Notes: a model not told the origin generated them from the sequence alone. A DNA stretch of 64,000 bases from Pseudomonas sp. S35 (GCF_009866765.1 NZ_CP019431.1:1488001-1552000); one strand, 5' to 3'. Positions 1 to 9,157 are shown, counted from the stretch's first letter. Made by a program: numbers and translations.

Positions 1-324
1 AAGCTGCTGCTTAATCGTGGTTATGAAGTGGCCGTCGCGGTCGATGGTATGGACGGTTGGAACGCCCTGCGCTCCGAAGACTTCGACCTGCTGATCACTG
101 ACATTGATATGCCTCGCATGGACGGTATTGAATTGGTCACACTCTTGCGCCGTGATAGTCGCCTGCAGTCTTTGCCGGTGATGGTGGTGTCGTACAAAGA
201 CCGTGAAGAAGATCGTCGTCGTGGGCTGGACGCTGGCGCCGACTATTACCTGGCCAAGGCCAGTTTCCATGACGACGCGTTGCTGGACGCGGTGGTGGAA
301 CTGATCGGGGGCGCGCGGGTATGA
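1..324 (+). CDS. wspE: WspE C-terminus (CheA-type hybrid kinase, receiver domain), partial
   Basis: Only the last 107 codons are present; the reading frame is open from base 1. They encode a response-regulator receiver domain with the phospho-acceptor aspartate in TDIDMPRMDG and the conserved lysine in YYLAKASF, ending the protein shortly after. A receiver domain directly upstream of a CheB-type methylesterase and a GGDEF response regulator is the arrangement of the Wsp operon, where WspE is the hybrid histidine kinase that phosphorylates WspF and WspR. The stop overlaps the wspF start by four bases (ATGA), which implies translational coupling. The kinase, P1 and CheW-like parts lie outside the window, so the name rests on context plus this domain. 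Confidence 0.88.
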   Translation, partial: KLLLNRGYEVAVAVDGMDGWNALRSEDFDLLITDIDMPRMDGIELVTLLRRDSRLQSLPVMVVSYKDREEDRRRGLDAGADYYLAKASFHDDALLDAVVELIGGARV

Positions 325-1331
325 GGATAGCGATCGTCAATGACATGCCCCTGGCGGTGGAGGCCTTGCGCCGCGCCTTGAGTTTCGAGCCCACGCACCA
401 GGTGGTGTGGGTGGCCAGCAATGGCCTTGAAGCGGTGCAGCGTTGTACCGAATTGACCCCGGACCTGATCCTGATGGACCTGATCATGCCGGTGATGGAC
501 GGCGTGGAGGCCACGCGCCAGATCATGGCCCAGACCCCGTGCGCGATCCTGTTGGTGACTGTCGACCGTCAGGCCAACATGAGCCGAGTCTTCGAAGCAA
601 TGGGGCACGGCGCCCTGGATGTGGTGGACACGCCGGCGCTCGGCGTGGGCAATCCCAAGGATGCGGCAGCGCCGCTGTTGCGCAAAATCCTCAATATAGG
701 CTGGCTGATCGGCCAGCGCGGCAGCCGTGTACGCGCTGAGACCACGTCTGAGCGCAACACCGGTAAACGCCAGAGCCTGGTCGCCATCGGCTCGTCGGCG
801 GGTGGCCCGGCTGCCCTGGAAATCCTGCTCAAGGGCTTGCCCCGGGACTTTCCCGCCGCCATTGTGCTGGTGCAGCATGTGGACCAGGTGTTCGCCGCCG
901 GCATGGCCGAGTGGCTGAGCAGCGCCTCCGGCCTGCCGGTTCGCCTGGCCTGCGAAGGTGAGCCACCGCAAAGCGGCGTGGTGCTGCTGGCCGGTACCAA
1001 CCATCACATTCGTTTATTGAAGAACGGCACACTAGCCTATACCGCAGAGCCGGTGAACGAGATTTACCGGCCTTCGATCGACGTGTTCTTCGAAAGCGTG
1101 GCCAGCCACTGGAATGGCGATGCCGTCGGCGTATTGCTGACGGGCATGGGGCGCGATGGGGCCCAGGGCCTCAAGTTACTGCGTGAACAAGGTTATTTGA
1201 CCATCGCCCAGGATCAGCAGAGCTCGGCGGTGTATGGGATGCCCAAAGCGGCGGCGGCGATTGATGCTGCTGTTGAAATTCGCCCACTGGATAGAATTGC
1301 GCCCCGATTGCTGGAGGTCTTTGCAAAATGA
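321..1331 (+). CDS. wspF: WspF, CheB-type protein-glutamate methylesterase
   Basis: 336 residues. An N-terminal receiver domain (about 1-120, phospho-acceptor D53 in LILMDLIMP) is joined by a short linker to a CheB methylesterase domain (about 150-336). The catalytic triad is visible: S159 in IGSSAGG, H186 in VQHVD and D279 in TGMGRDG. In the Wsp system WspF demethylates the WspA receptor and resets signalling; its loss locks WspE and WspR on and gives the wrinkly-spreader, high cyclic-di-GMP phenotype in P. fluorescens. The copy is full length with all key residues, so nothing here suggests a wrinkly mutant. The start overlaps wspE by four bases; wspR follows after 48 bases. Confidence 0.95.
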   Translation: MRIAIVNDMPLAVEALRRALSFEPTHQVVWVASNGLEAVQRCTELTPDLILMDLIMPVMDGVEATRQIMAQTPCAILLVTVDRQANMSRVFEAMGHGALDVVDTPALGVGNPKDAAAPLLRKILNIGWLIGQRGSRVRAETTSERNTGKRQSLVAIGSSAGGPAALEILLKGLPRDFPAAIVLVQHVDQVFAAGMAEWLSSASGLPVRLACEGEPPQSGVVLLAGTNHHIRLLKNGTLAYTAEPVNEIYRPSIDVFFESVASHWNGDAVGVLLTGMGRDGAQGLKLLREQGYLTIAQDQQSSAVYGMPKAAAAIDAAVEIRPLDRIAPRLLEVFAK

Positions 1332-1379
1332 CGACTTTGCGCGGTGCTGGCTTGCAGGTAGTAATTCAGGTGACTGCAC

Positions 1380-2381
1380 ATGAATGATTTACAGATCGAC
1401 GACATCAAGACCGACGAAAATGCCGCCATGGTGTTGCTGGTCGACGACCAGGCCATGATCGGCGAAGCCGTCCGGCGCGGTTTGGCCCATGAAGAAAATA
1501 TCGACTTTCACTTCTGCGCCGACCCGCACCAGGCGATTGCCCAGGCCATCCGTATCAAGCCGACGGTGATCCTGCAGGACTTGGTGATGCCCGGTCTTGA
1601 CGGCCTGACCCTGGTGCGCGAATACCGTAACCATCCGGCCACACAGAACATCCCGATCATCGTGCTTTCCACCAAGGAAGATCCGCTGATCAAGAGTGCG
1701 GCGTTCTCGGCCGGGGCCAACGATTACCTGGTCAAGCTGCCGGACAATATCGAACTGGTGGCGCGCATTCGCTATCACTCGCGGTCCTACATGACGCTGT
1801 TGCAGCGTGATGCAGCCTACCGTGCGCTGCGGGTCAGCCAGCAACAGCTGTTGGACACCAACCTGGTGCTGCAACGGCTGATGAACTCCGATGGGTTGAC
1901 CGGGCTGTCCAACCGCCGCCACTTTGACGAATACCTGGAGCTGGAATGGCGTCGTGCCATGCGCGACCAGACCCAGCTGTCGTTGCTGATGATCGATGTG
2001 GATTTCTTCAAGACCTACAACGACAGCTTCGGCCACGTGGAGGGCGATGAAGCCCTGCGCAAGGTCGCCACTACTATTCGTGAAGCCAGCAGCCGTCCTT
2101 CAGACCTGCCGGCACGTTACGGGGGTGAAGAGTTTGCGTTGGTGCTGCCGAACACCTCGCCGGGCGGCGCACGACTGGTGGCCGAGAAGCTGCGCATGGC
2201 GGTTGCTGCGCTGAAAATCCCGCATATCGCGCCGGCTGAGGGCTCCAGCCTGACGGTCAGTATCGGCCTGTCGACCACGACGCCGCAGCAGGGCACGGAT
2301 TGTCGGCAGCTGATATTGGCGGCGGACAAGGGGTTGTATACGGCCAAGCACAATGGGCGCAATCAGGTCGGCATCGAGTGA
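1380..2381 (+). CDS. wspR: WspR, response regulator diguanylate cyclase
   Basis: 333 residues. Receiver domain at about 15-135 with phospho-acceptor D67 in [10 protein letters not shown], a helical linker (about 140-170), then a GGDEF domain. The active-site signature is GGEEF at 248-252, and the inhibitory I-site RxxD is R239-D242, five residues upstream, so the enzyme should make cyclic-di-GMP and be product-inhibited. WspR is the output of the Wsp surface-sensing pathway: phosphorylation by WspE drives clustering and cyclase activity, promoting exopolysaccharide and biofilm formation. It is the last gene of the wsp operon; a REP palindrome lies 20 bases after the stop. Confidence 0.96.
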   Translation: MNDLQIDDIKTDENAAMVLLVDDQAMIGEAVRRGLAHEENIDFHFCADPHQAIAQAIRIKPTVILQDLVMPGLDGLTLVREYRNHPATQNIPIIVLSTKEDPLIKSAAFSAGANDYLVKLPDNIELVARIRYHSRSYMTLLQRDAAYRALRVSQQQLLDTNLVLQRLMNSDGLTGLSNRRHFDEYLELEWRRAMRDQTQLSLLMIDVDFFKTYNDSFGHVEGDEALRKVATTIREASSRPSDLPARYGGEEFALVLPNTSPGGARLVAEKLRMAVAALKIPHIAPAEGSSLTVSIGLSTTTPQQGTDCRQLILAADKGLYTAKHNGRNQVGIE

Positions 2382-2401
2382 CTCCAGGCCGCAACAGATC
2401 A

Positions 2402-2435
2402 AAATGTGGGAGGGGGCTTGCCCCCTCCCACATTT
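2402..2435 (+). repeat. REP palindrome (GTGGGAGGGGGCTTGCCCCC type)
   Basis: A perfect 15-base inverted repeat (2402-2416 with 2421-2435) around a CTTG loop, between wspR and prfB. The same core occurs inverted at 29906-29937 and in the REPIN at 32415-32505, so it belongs to the dispersed Pseudomonas REP family. In RNA it would form a strong hairpin after wspR and may protect or end that transcript. Confidence 0.9.
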
Positions 2436-2537
2436 AACCCTGCGTAGTCTGCCTTTTCGCCAAGCGGGCTGCCGCTCCCCCCCGTTTACCGTTATACTCG
2501 CCGGCTTTCAAAAGTTCGCCAACGAGTGCTGCCCGCC

Positions 2538-3633
2538 ATGGAAATCAACCCGATCCTTAACACCATCAAGGACCTGTCCGAGCGCTCCGAAACTATTCGG
2601 GGGTATCTTTGACTACGATCAAAAGCATGAGCGTCTGACCGAAGTCAATCGCGAGCTTGAAGATCCCGCTGTCTGGAACAAACCCGAATACGCCCAGGAG
2701 TTGGGCCGCGAGCGCTCGGCGCTGGCGCAGATCGTCGACACCCTCGACGAGCTGAACACCGGTCTGGCCGATTGCCGTGACCTGCTGGACATGGCCGTCG
2801 AAGAAAACGACGAAGGCGCAGTGGGCGATGTCGTCGCCGAGCTGGCCCGTCTCGAGGAAAACCTCGCCAAGCTCGAATTCCGCCGCATGTTCAGCCATGA
2901 AATGGACCCGAACAACGCCTACCTGGACATCCAGGCCGGTTCCGGCGGCACCGAAGCCCAGGACTGGGCCAACATCCTGCTGCGCATGTACCTGCGCTGG
3001 GCCGACAAACGCGGCTTCGACGCGACCATCATGGAGCTGTCGGCCGGTGAAGTGGCTGGCATCAAGGGCGCAACCGTGCACATCAAGGGCGAATACGCCT
3101 TTGGCTGGTTGCGTACCGAAATCGGCGTGCACCGCCTGGTGCGCAAGAGCCCGTTCGACTCCGGCAACCGTCGCCACACCTCGTTCTCTGCCGTTTTCGT
3201 CTCCCCAGAGATCGATGACAAGGTGGAAATCGAGATCAACCCGGCCGACCTGCGGATCGACACCTACCGCTCCTCCGGTGCCGGTGGCCAGCACGTAAAC
3301 ACCACCGACTCGGCCGTACGGATTACCCACGTACCGACCAACACCGTGGTGAGCTGCCAGAACGAGCGTTCCCAGCACGCGAACAAGGACACCGCCATGA
3401 AAATGCTGCGGGCCAAGTTGTACGAGCAGGAAATGCAGAAGCGCAACGCTGCTTCCCAGGCGCTGGAAGACACCAAGTCGGACATCGGCTGGGGTCACCA
3501 GATCCGTTCGTATGTGCTCGATGCGTCGCGGATCAAGGATCTGCGCACTAACATCGAACGCAGCGACTGCGACAAGGTGCTCGACGGCGATATCGACGAA
3601 TACCTGGAAGCCAGCCTGAAATCTGGCTTGTAA
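2538..3633 (+). CDS. prfB: Peptide chain release factor 2, programmed +1 frameshift
   Basis: RF2 ends translation at UGA and UAA. The gene is read in two frames: 24 codons from ATG 2538, an in-frame TGA at 2610-2612, then a +1 shift so that GAC at 2611 is the next codon, continuing to the TAA at 3631-3633. The product is 364 residues, close to the 365 of E. coli RF2. The anticodon-like SPF is at 204-206 and the catalytic GGQ at 249-251. The upstream part of the second frame (from about 2353) is an artefact, because it ignores the conserved start and the shift site. lysS follows, as in many gammaproteobacteria. Low RF2 slows termination at the TGA, so the frameshift autoregulates synthesis. 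Confidence 0.96.
2599..2613 (+). promoter_or_regulatory. RF2 recoding site (SD-like GGGGG, CTT slip codon, TGA)
   Basis: GGGGG at 2599-2603 mimics a Shine-Dalgarno sequence three bases before the slippery codon CTT (2607-2609), followed by the TGA stop with C as the next base (TGAC, a weak termination context). It is the same arrangement as the classic E. coli prfB site, with CGG instead of AGG before the G run. Confidence 0.95.
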
Positions 3634-3640
3634 TACCCCC

Positions 3641-3664
3641 TGTAGGAGCGGGCTTGCCCGCGAT
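3641..3664 (+). repeat. REP-like element, second family
   Basis: TGTAGGAGCGGGCTTGCCCGCGAT between prfB and lysS. It has a GCGGGC-TT-GCCCGC palindromic core and a TGTAGGAG flank, which is the form of the common GTAGGAGC-type Pseudomonas REP. It is a single copy, with no inverted partner within 200 bases. Confidence 0.8.
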
Positions 3665-3711
3665 CCCCGGCCTACGCCTGGGACAACGAACCTGATGGAA
3701 AATTTTAAGAC

Positions 3712-5214
3712 ATGAGCGACCAACAACTCGACCCGCAAGCCCTGCAACAGGAAGAAAACTCCCTGATCGCCCTGCGCAAGGAAAAGCTGGCTGCCGAGCG
3801 CGCCAAGGGTAACGCCTTCCCCAACGACTTCCGCCGCGACAACTACTGCGATGCCTTGCAGAAACAGTACGCGGACAAGACCAAGGAAGAGCTGGCAGAA
3901 GCTGCGATTCCGGTCAAGGTGGCAGGTCGTATCATGCTCAACCGTGGCTCGTTCATGGTGATCCAGGACATGACCGGGCGTATCCAGGTCTACGTCAACC
4001 GCAAGACCCTGCCGGAAGAAACCCTGGCCTCGGTGAAAACCTGGGACATGGGCGACATCATAGCAGCCGAAGGTACCCTGGCCCGTTCCGGCAAAGGCGA
4101 CCTGTACGTCGAGATGACCAGCGTGCGCCTGCTGACCAAGTCCCTGCGCCCACTGCCGGACAAGCACCACGGCCTGACCGACACCGAGCAGCGCTACCGT
4201 CAACGCTACGTTGACCTGATCGTCAACGAAGACGTGCGCCAGACTTTCCGCGTGCGTTCGCAAATCATCGCGCATATCCGCAGCTTCCTGATGCAGCGTG
4301 ACTTCCTGGAAGTCGAAACCCCGATGCTGCAAACCATCCCTGGTGGTGCCGCAGCCAAGCCGTTCGAAACCCACCACAACGCGCTGGACATGGAAATGTT
4401 CCTGCGTATCGCGCCGGAGCTGTACCTCAAGCGCCTGGTGGTCGGCGGTTTTGAAAAGGTGTTCGAGATCAACCGCAACTTCCGTAACGAAGGCGTCTCG
4501 ACCCGTCACAACCCAGAATTCACCATGTTGGAGTTCTACCAGGCTTACGCCGACTACGAAGACAACATGGACCTGACCGAAGAGCTGTTCCGCGAACTGG
4601 CGCAGCTGGTCCTGGGCAGCACCGACGTGCCGTACGGCGACAAGGTGTTCCATTTCGGCGAGCCGTTCGTACGTCTGTCGGTGTTCGACTCGATCCTCAA
4701 GTACAACCCTGAGCTGACCGCTGACGACCTCAACGATATCGACAAGGCCCGCGCCATCGCCAAGAAGGCCGGCGCCAAGGTGCTGGGCTTTGAAGGCCTG
4801 GGCAAATTGCAGGTGATGATTTTCGAAGAGCTGGTCGAGCACAAGCTGGAACAGCCGCACTTCATCACCCAGTACCCGTTCGAAGTGTCGCCGCTGGCCC
4901 GTCGCAACGATGACAACCCGAACGTCACCGACCGTTTCGAGCTGTTCATCGGTGGCCGCGAAATCGCCAACGCCTACTCCGAGCTCAACGATGCGCAAGA
5001 CCAGGCCGAGCGCTTCATGGCCCAGGTGGCCGACAAGGACGCCGGCGACGACGAAGCCATGCACTACGATGCTGACTTCGTGCGTGCCCTGGAATACGGC
5101 ATGCCGCCGACTGCCGGTGAAGGTATCGGTATCGATCGTCTGGTGATGTTGTTGACCAACTCGCCGTCGATCCGCGATGTGATCCTGTTCCCGCATATGC
5201 GGCCAGAAGTGTAA
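3712..5214 (+). CDS. lysS: Lysyl-tRNA synthetase, class II
   Basis: 500 residues; attaches lysine to tRNA-Lys. The N-terminal OB-fold anticodon-binding domain is at about 60-145 and the class II catalytic core at about 170-500. Motif 2 is visible as [15 protein letters not shown], and motif 3 as [11 protein letters not shown] near the C-terminus, followed by the usual end FPHMRP. The length matches the family (about 500). It follows prfB by 78 bases containing a REP-like element, and a strong terminator lies just after the stop. The ATG at 3712 has only a weak purine stretch upstream (TAAGAC). Confidence 0.97.
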   Translation: MSDQQLDPQALQQEENSLIALRKEKLAAERAKGNAFPNDFRRDNYCDALQKQYADKTKEELAEAAIPVKVAGRIMLNRGSFMVIQDMTGRIQVYVNRKTLPEETLASVKTWDMGDIIAAEGTLARSGKGDLYVEMTSVRLLTKSLRPLPDKHHGLTDTEQRYRQRYVDLIVNEDVRQTFRVRSQIIAHIRSFLMQRDFLEVETPMLQTIPGGAAAKPFETHHNALDMEMFLRIAPELYLKRLVVGGFEKVFEINRNFRNEGVSTRHNPEFTMLEFYQAYADYEDNMDLTEELFRELAQLVLGSTDVPYGDKVFHFGEPFVRLSVFDSILKYNPELTADDLNDIDKARAIAKKAGAKVLGFEGLGKLQVMIFEELVEHKLEQPHFITQYPFEVSPLARRNDDNPNVTDRFELFIGGREIANAYSELNDAQDQAERFMAQVADKDAGDDEAMHYDADFVRALEYGMPPTAGEGIGIDRLVMLLTNSPSIRDVILFPHMRPEV

Positions 5215-5229
5215 GCGTAGCGAAATCCG

Positions 5230-5257
5230 AAGCCGCCTTTTATAAGGCGGCTTTTTT
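5230..5257 (+). terminator. Rho-independent terminator after lysS
   Basis: An 8-base stem AAGCCGCC (5230-5237) pairs with GGCGGCTT (5246-5253) around an 8-base loop and runs into a T tract at 5252-5257. It lies 16 bases after the lysS stop. Confidence 0.92.
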
Positions 5258-5320
5258 ATGTGGCGTTTTTAAGCGTCAAGCAAACAGCGCCAGGTTTTGA
5301 TCTATTCAAGGATGTGTGTC

Positions 5321-6037
5321 GTGAACCGCGTAATCGCTCAAGAAGGCGCCGCCGGCATTGCTGCTGCCGTGGCTGAAAGCGTCCAGTACCAGGGCCGTAA
5401 GGCCAGCCGCCGGGGCAGCGAGCAACGCAGGCAGGACATTCTCGATGCAGCCATGCGCATCGTGGTGCGCGAAGGCGTACGCGCCGTGCGCCATCGGGCG
5501 GTGGCGGCGGAGGCAGGGGTGCCGTTGTCGGCCACTACCTATTACTTCAAGGATATCGATGACCTGCTCACTGACACCTTTGCCCAGTACGTCGAACGCA
5601 GCGCCGCGTTCATGGGCAAACTGTGGGTGCGCAACGAAGGCTTGCTGCGCGAGATGGTGGCCTACGGCGATGGTAGCCCTGAGTCGCGCTCGCAGCTGGC
5701 CGATGACATCGCGCGCCTGACTGCCGACTACGTGCTGCGCCAACTGACCAACCGCCGCGAACACCTGATGGCCGAGCAGGCCTTCCGCCAGGAAGCACTG
5801 CTGAACCCGCGCCTGGCCGAACTGGTGCGTTCTCATCAGCAGATCCTGTTGCAGGGCACTGGGCAGTTTTTCCAGGTATTGGGCTCCCGCGAGCCGCAAC
5901 AGGACGCCAAGGTGTTGACGGCGATTATCAGTCGGATGGAATATCAGGGCCTGCTGGGCGGCGCAGAGCCTCTGACCGGTGAAGAGATGCTTGAGATCCT
6001 CAAGCGCTACATGCATTTGGTGTTGGCCTCGGTCTGA
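5321..6037 (+). CDS. TetR/AcrR family transcriptional regulator
   Basis: About 238 residues. A helix-turn-helix DNA-binding domain lies after a basic tail (RRGSEQRRQDILDAAMRIVVREG, then VAAEAGVPLSATTYYFKDIDDLL), the typical TetR N-terminal pattern, with a helical ligand domain after it. The GTG at 5321 is preferred because AAGG at 5308-5311 is nine bases upstream; the ATG at 5312 touches that AAGG and would be too close. The gene stands after the lysS terminator and 15 bases before a lipoprotein gene, so it may head an operon with the next four genes. No ligand or target can be deduced. Confidence 0.88.
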   Translation: MNRVIAQEGAAGIAAAVAESVQYQGRKASRRGSEQRRQDILDAAMRIVVREGVRAVRHRAVAAEAGVPLSATTYYFKDIDDLLTDTFAQYVERSAAFMGKLWVRNEGLLREMVAYGDGSPESRSQLADDIARLTADYVLRQLTNRREHLMAEQAFRQEALLNPRLAELVRSHQQILLQGTGQFFQVLGSREPQQDAKVLTAIISRMEYQGLLGGAEPLTGEEMLEILKRYMHLVLASV

Positions 6038-6052
6038 CACCGGGGGAGTCCA

Positions 6053-6601
6053 ATGAAAACCTGGCGTGTGGCGGTAATCGCCTTGTCGTTCCTGTTGCTT
6101 AGCGGTTGCCTGGTCACGTTCAAGGACCCGTTGCCCGCCCATGATGCGGCGCCGGATGAGTTGCTGGGCCATTGGACCAGCAGGAATGCCTGGGGCGAAC
6201 CGCTCAATCTGCGCATCAGCCGTGCCGGTGAGCACCGCTACAAGGCGGTGAGCTACCCTAAAGCCACGCCGGCCCAGCGCGATGAGTACCTGTTTACCGT
6301 TTCGCGTCATGGCAACCGCTGGTACCTGTCGGCACCGTTGTCGGCCCGGTTCGGAGGGCATTACTTCCTGGCGGGGTTCGAGTTCGACGATAAGCACGAA
6401 TTGGTGGTCTATAACCTCGACCTCGAACAGATTCACCAGGCCATCGGGCAACAGGTGCTGCAGGGCAGCAGCGTGGATACCGTCGAAGGCGCCGGCGTAC
6501 GGGTCGACAGTTCCATGAGCCAGGTGTTTGCCTACCTGGATGATCCGGCCAATGCCGATGTGTTCGTTGAAGCCGTGCGCTACCGGCGTGCGGGTAAATA
6601 A
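6053..6601 (+). CDS. Predicted lipoprotein, unknown function
   Basis: 182 residues with a lipoprotein signal peptide (hydrophobic 5-16, lipobox LSGC, lipidated C19), so it should be anchored in the envelope. The mature part is about 160 residues with no motif I can assign. It is 15 bases after the TetR gene and 22 bases before the QEGLA-motif gene, with no terminator between, so the three are probably co-transcribed. The start ATG has GGGGGAG about four bases upstream. Confidence 0.8.
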   Translation: MKTWRVAVIALSFLLLSGCLVTFKDPLPAHDAAPDELLGHWTSRNAWGEPLNLRISRAGEHRYKAVSYPKATPAQRDEYLFTVSRHGNRWYLSAPLSARFGGHYFLAGFEFDDKHELVVYNLDLEQIHQAIGQQVLQGSSVDTVEGAGVRVDSSMSQVFAYLDDPANADVFVEAVRYRRAGK

Positions 6602-6623
6602 CGTTTAAAGAAGGAAACACCCG

Positions 6624-7901
6624 GTGGACGATTACCAGCAGACGATACGCACCTTGTCCGATCGCATTGTGCTGGCGCAAACACCGATTCGCGTCCTCGA
6701 CGCCGTGAAGTGGGACGAAAACATTCGCCAGGGATTCCTCAAGGCCAAGGGCAAGGCAATGCCCGCCGTGGACCGCGACTATTACCTGAACCGCCCGCTG
6801 TCGTTCGATTCCAGCGCGGTGAAGCTGGAATTCCAGAACATCGAGCGTGACATCACCCGCCGGCTTGGCCAGTTCAGCCCGGTGGGGCAGATCATGCGTC
6901 GCATGTGCCGTGAATACCGCATGGTGGTGCGCATGCTCGAGGCACGTGGCACCGAAGACTTCGGCCTGATCTCCCAGGAGCTGTACGGCGCCGCTTCCGA
7001 TGCGTTCCACGCCGGCGACCCGACGCTGGCCGACCTGGGCATGATGCTCTCCGACTACTTGAACAACATCGACGGCCGTGGCGACCTCAAGGACGAAGCC
7101 AAGACCCTGACCGCCAAGGATGCTGTCGCGCTGCTGCAAACCCGCCTCAATAAAGTGTTTGGCGAGGCAGAAGAGACCATCCGCGTGTTCGAGTCGGACG
7201 GTATCGTCGCCGACGCGGCGGCGGGTGCCGATTACATCAAGATCCGCGCCGACGCGATGTTCAACAGCCGCGACGTGCGTGCCCTGGAAGTCCATGAAGG
7301 CCTGGTGCATGTGGGCACCACCCTCAACGGCCAGAACCAGCCGATCTGCACCTTCCTGTCCAAAGGCCCACCGTCGTCCACCGTGACCCAGGAAGGCCTG
7401 GCGATCCTGATGGAGATCATCACCTTTGCCTCCTACCCGAGTCGCTTGCGCAAACTGACCAACCGCACCCGCGCCATCCACATGGTGGAAGAGGGCGCCG
7501 ACTTCCTGCAGGTGTTCGAGTTCTTCCGCGAACAAGGTTTTGAAATGGCCGAAAGCTACGGCAACGCCAGCCGCGTGTTCCGTGGCTCGGTGCCCAACGG
7601 CCTGCCGTTTACCAAGGATTTGTCCTACCTCAAGGGCTTTATCATGGTCTACAACTACATTCAGCTGGCCGTGCGCAAAGGCAAGCTGGAACAAGTGCCG
7701 CTGCTGTTTTGCGGCAAGACCACCCTGGAAGACATGCGCACCCTGCGCCAACTGGTCGACGAAGGCCTGGTGGTGCCGCCCAAGTACCTGCCGGAGCAGT
7801 TTCGCGACATGAACGCACTGGCGGCGTGGATGTGCTTCTCCAACTTCCTCAACCACTTGAGCCTGGATCGGATCGAGGCGGATTACTCCAATATCCTTTA
7901 A
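6624..7901 (+). CDS. DUF1704 / QEGLA-motif protein, predicted tyrosine carboxypeptidase-like metalloenzyme
   Basis: 425 residues, GTG start with AAGGAAA about eight bases upstream. The sequence has HEGLVH (H224, E225, H229), an HExxxH zinc-binding pattern, and TQEGLA (Q256-A260) about 30 residues later, which names the family (often annotated as a flavohemoglobin expression-modulating QEGLA motif protein). As I recall, the same pair of motifs, HExxxH then TEEGLA, marks the eukaryotic tubulin tyrosine carboxypeptidase MATCAP, so a zinc carboxypeptidase is the best guess. The bacterial substrate is unknown. There is no signal peptide. The hydrolase gene follows with no gap or a 27-base gap, depending on its start. 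Confidence 0.85.
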   Translation: MDDYQQTIRTLSDRIVLAQTPIRVLDAVKWDENIRQGFLKAKGKAMPAVDRDYYLNRPLSFDSSAVKLEFQNIERDITRRLGQFSPVGQIMRRMCREYRMVVRMLEARGTEDFGLISQELYGAASDAFHAGDPTLADLGMMLSDYLNNIDGRGDLKDEAKTLTAKDAVALLQTRLNKVFGEAEETIRVFESDGIVADAAAGADYIKIRADAMFNSRDVRALEVHEGLVHVGTTLNGQNQPICTFLSKGPPSSTVTQEGLAILMEIITFASYPSRLRKLTNRTRAIHMVEEGADFLQVFEFFREQGFEMAESYGNASRVFRGSVPNGLPFTKDLSYLKGFIMVYNYIQLAVRKGKLEQVPLLFCGKTTLEDMRTLRQLVDEGLVVPPKYLPEQFRDMNALAAWMCFSNFLNHLSLDRIEADYSNIL

Positions 7902-7928
7902 ATGCGTTTATTCACGAGGCTTCAACGG

Positions 7929-8834
7929 ATGAGAATCCTCGGCATTCTATGCCTGCTACTTACCTTGAACGGCTGCAGTTCGCTGCTGTTCTACCCCGAG
8001 CCCGGCCTGCCCTTTACCCCAGAAAAGGCCCGGTTGGCGTACCGCGACGTGACTCTCACCACCGCTGACGGCGTGAAGCTGCACGCCTGGTGGCTGCCGG
8101 CCAAGGCTGGCGCGCCGGTCAAAGGCACGGTGCTGCACCTGCACGGCAACGGCGGCAACTTGGCCTGGCACCTGGGCGGCAGTTGGTGGTTGCCCGAGCA
8201 GGGCTATCAAGTGCTGCTAGTGGACTACCGTGGATATGGGTTGTCCGAGGGTACGCCGTCATTGCCGGCGATTTACCAGGATATCGATGCGGCGTTCAGG
8301 TGGATCGACAAGGCCCCTGAAACCCAGGGTCGACCGCTGATCGTGCTGGGTCAAAGCCTGGGCGGTGCGCTGGCGGTGCATTACCTGGCAGGACACCCGG
8401 AGCGTCAGACCCAGCTCAAGGCCCTGGTGCTGGACGGCGTGCCCGCCAGTTATCGTGACGTGGGACAATTTGCGCTGAGCACCTCTTGGTTAACATGGCC
8501 ACTGCAAGTGCCCTTGTCCTGGCTGGTACCCGACGCTGACAGTGCGATCAACGCCATGGCGCAACTGACCCGTGTGCCGAAACTGCTGTTCCACAGCCTG
8601 GATGACCCCATCGTGCCCCTGGCCAACGGTATCCGCCTGTATCAGGCTGCGCCCGCGCCACGGGTGTTGCAGTTGACCCGTGGCGGCCATGTGCAGACCT
8701 TTGCCGACAAGACCTGGCAAACCGTGATGCTGCGCTATCTGGACGACCCGCAGCACTTCAACGGCCTGCGCCGCCTGGGCGAAATTGCGAACTACCCCAT
8801 TCCTGAAGCTGATTCATCAGAGAGCCCGCAATGA
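7929..8834 (+). CDS. Alpha/beta-hydrolase lipoprotein
   Basis: 301 residues. The signal peptide MRILGILCLLLTLNGC ends in a lipobox with C16, so the enzyme is probably anchored at the membrane facing the periplasm. The fold is recognisable from HLHGNGGN (oxyanion region) and the nucleophile elbow GQSLGG (S143), with a late aspartate in HSLDDPIVP and histidine in GGHVQTF completing a likely triad. The ATG at 7929 is chosen because GAGG lies nine bases upstream; an ATG at 7902, directly after the previous stop, adds nine residues and has no ribosome site. The stop overlaps the next gene by four bases. The substrate is unknown. Confidence 0.88.
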   Translation: MRILGILCLLLTLNGCSSLLFYPEPGLPFTPEKARLAYRDVTLTTADGVKLHAWWLPAKAGAPVKGTVLHLHGNGGNLAWHLGGSWWLPEQGYQVLLVDYRGYGLSEGTPSLPAIYQDIDAAFRWIDKAPETQGRPLIVLGQSLGGALAVHYLAGHPERQTQLKALVLDGVPASYRDVGQFALSTSWLTWPLQVPLSWLVPDADSAINAMAQLTRVPKLLFHSLDDPIVPLANGIRLYQAAPAPRVLQLTRGGHVQTFADKTWQTVMLRYLDDPQHFNGLRRLGEIANYPIPEADSSESPQ

Positions 8835-9157
8835 GTGAAGAACGCAACATGATCCCGCTGATTCTCACCGGCATCGGCACCATCATCGGTACCGTCGGTT
8901 GCCTGTGGTACTACGGCTACCTGCACTTCGCGAAACCCGAAGACGCGTTGCTGCTGAGCGACTTCACCATGCTCAAGACCGTGCCCGGCGAGGACTACAA
9001 GATTTCCCTGACTCCGGCCAGCCAAGTGGCGCAATGCGTCGATGGCGTGCTGGTGATGTTCGACACCGAGCAGAAAGGCCTCAGTGGGGTACTGGTGAAC
9101 AATAAGAAGCAGGCCGTGCGCTGCGTAGGCCAGGAGACACCTCAACTGCAACAATAA
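8831..9157 (+). CDS. Small single-span membrane protein, unknown function
   Basis: 108 residues. A hydrophobic segment at about 7-29 (IPLILTGIGTIIGTVGCLWYY) is followed by an 80-residue soluble part. The ATG overlaps the stop of the hydrolase lipoprotein gene (ATGA), so the two are translationally coupled and probably act in the same place. I do not recognise the family. Confidence 0.75.
   Translation: MSEERNMIPLILTGIGTIIGTVGCLWYYGYLHFAKPEDALLLSDFTMLKTVPGEDYKISLTPASQVAQCVDGVLVMFDTEQKGLSGVLVNNKKQAVRCVGQETPQLQQ

Noticed and set aside
2353..2537. Upstream extension of the RF2 reading frame
   Set aside because: It ignores the conserved start at 2538 and the frameshift; it runs through a REP palindrome and the wspR end.
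2593..5196. 867-codon open frame on the minus strand across prfB and lysS
   Set aside because: It is antisense to two certain genes; biased codon use in high-GC genes gives long empty frames on the other strand. The protein is low-complexity in Val/His/Gly with no motif.
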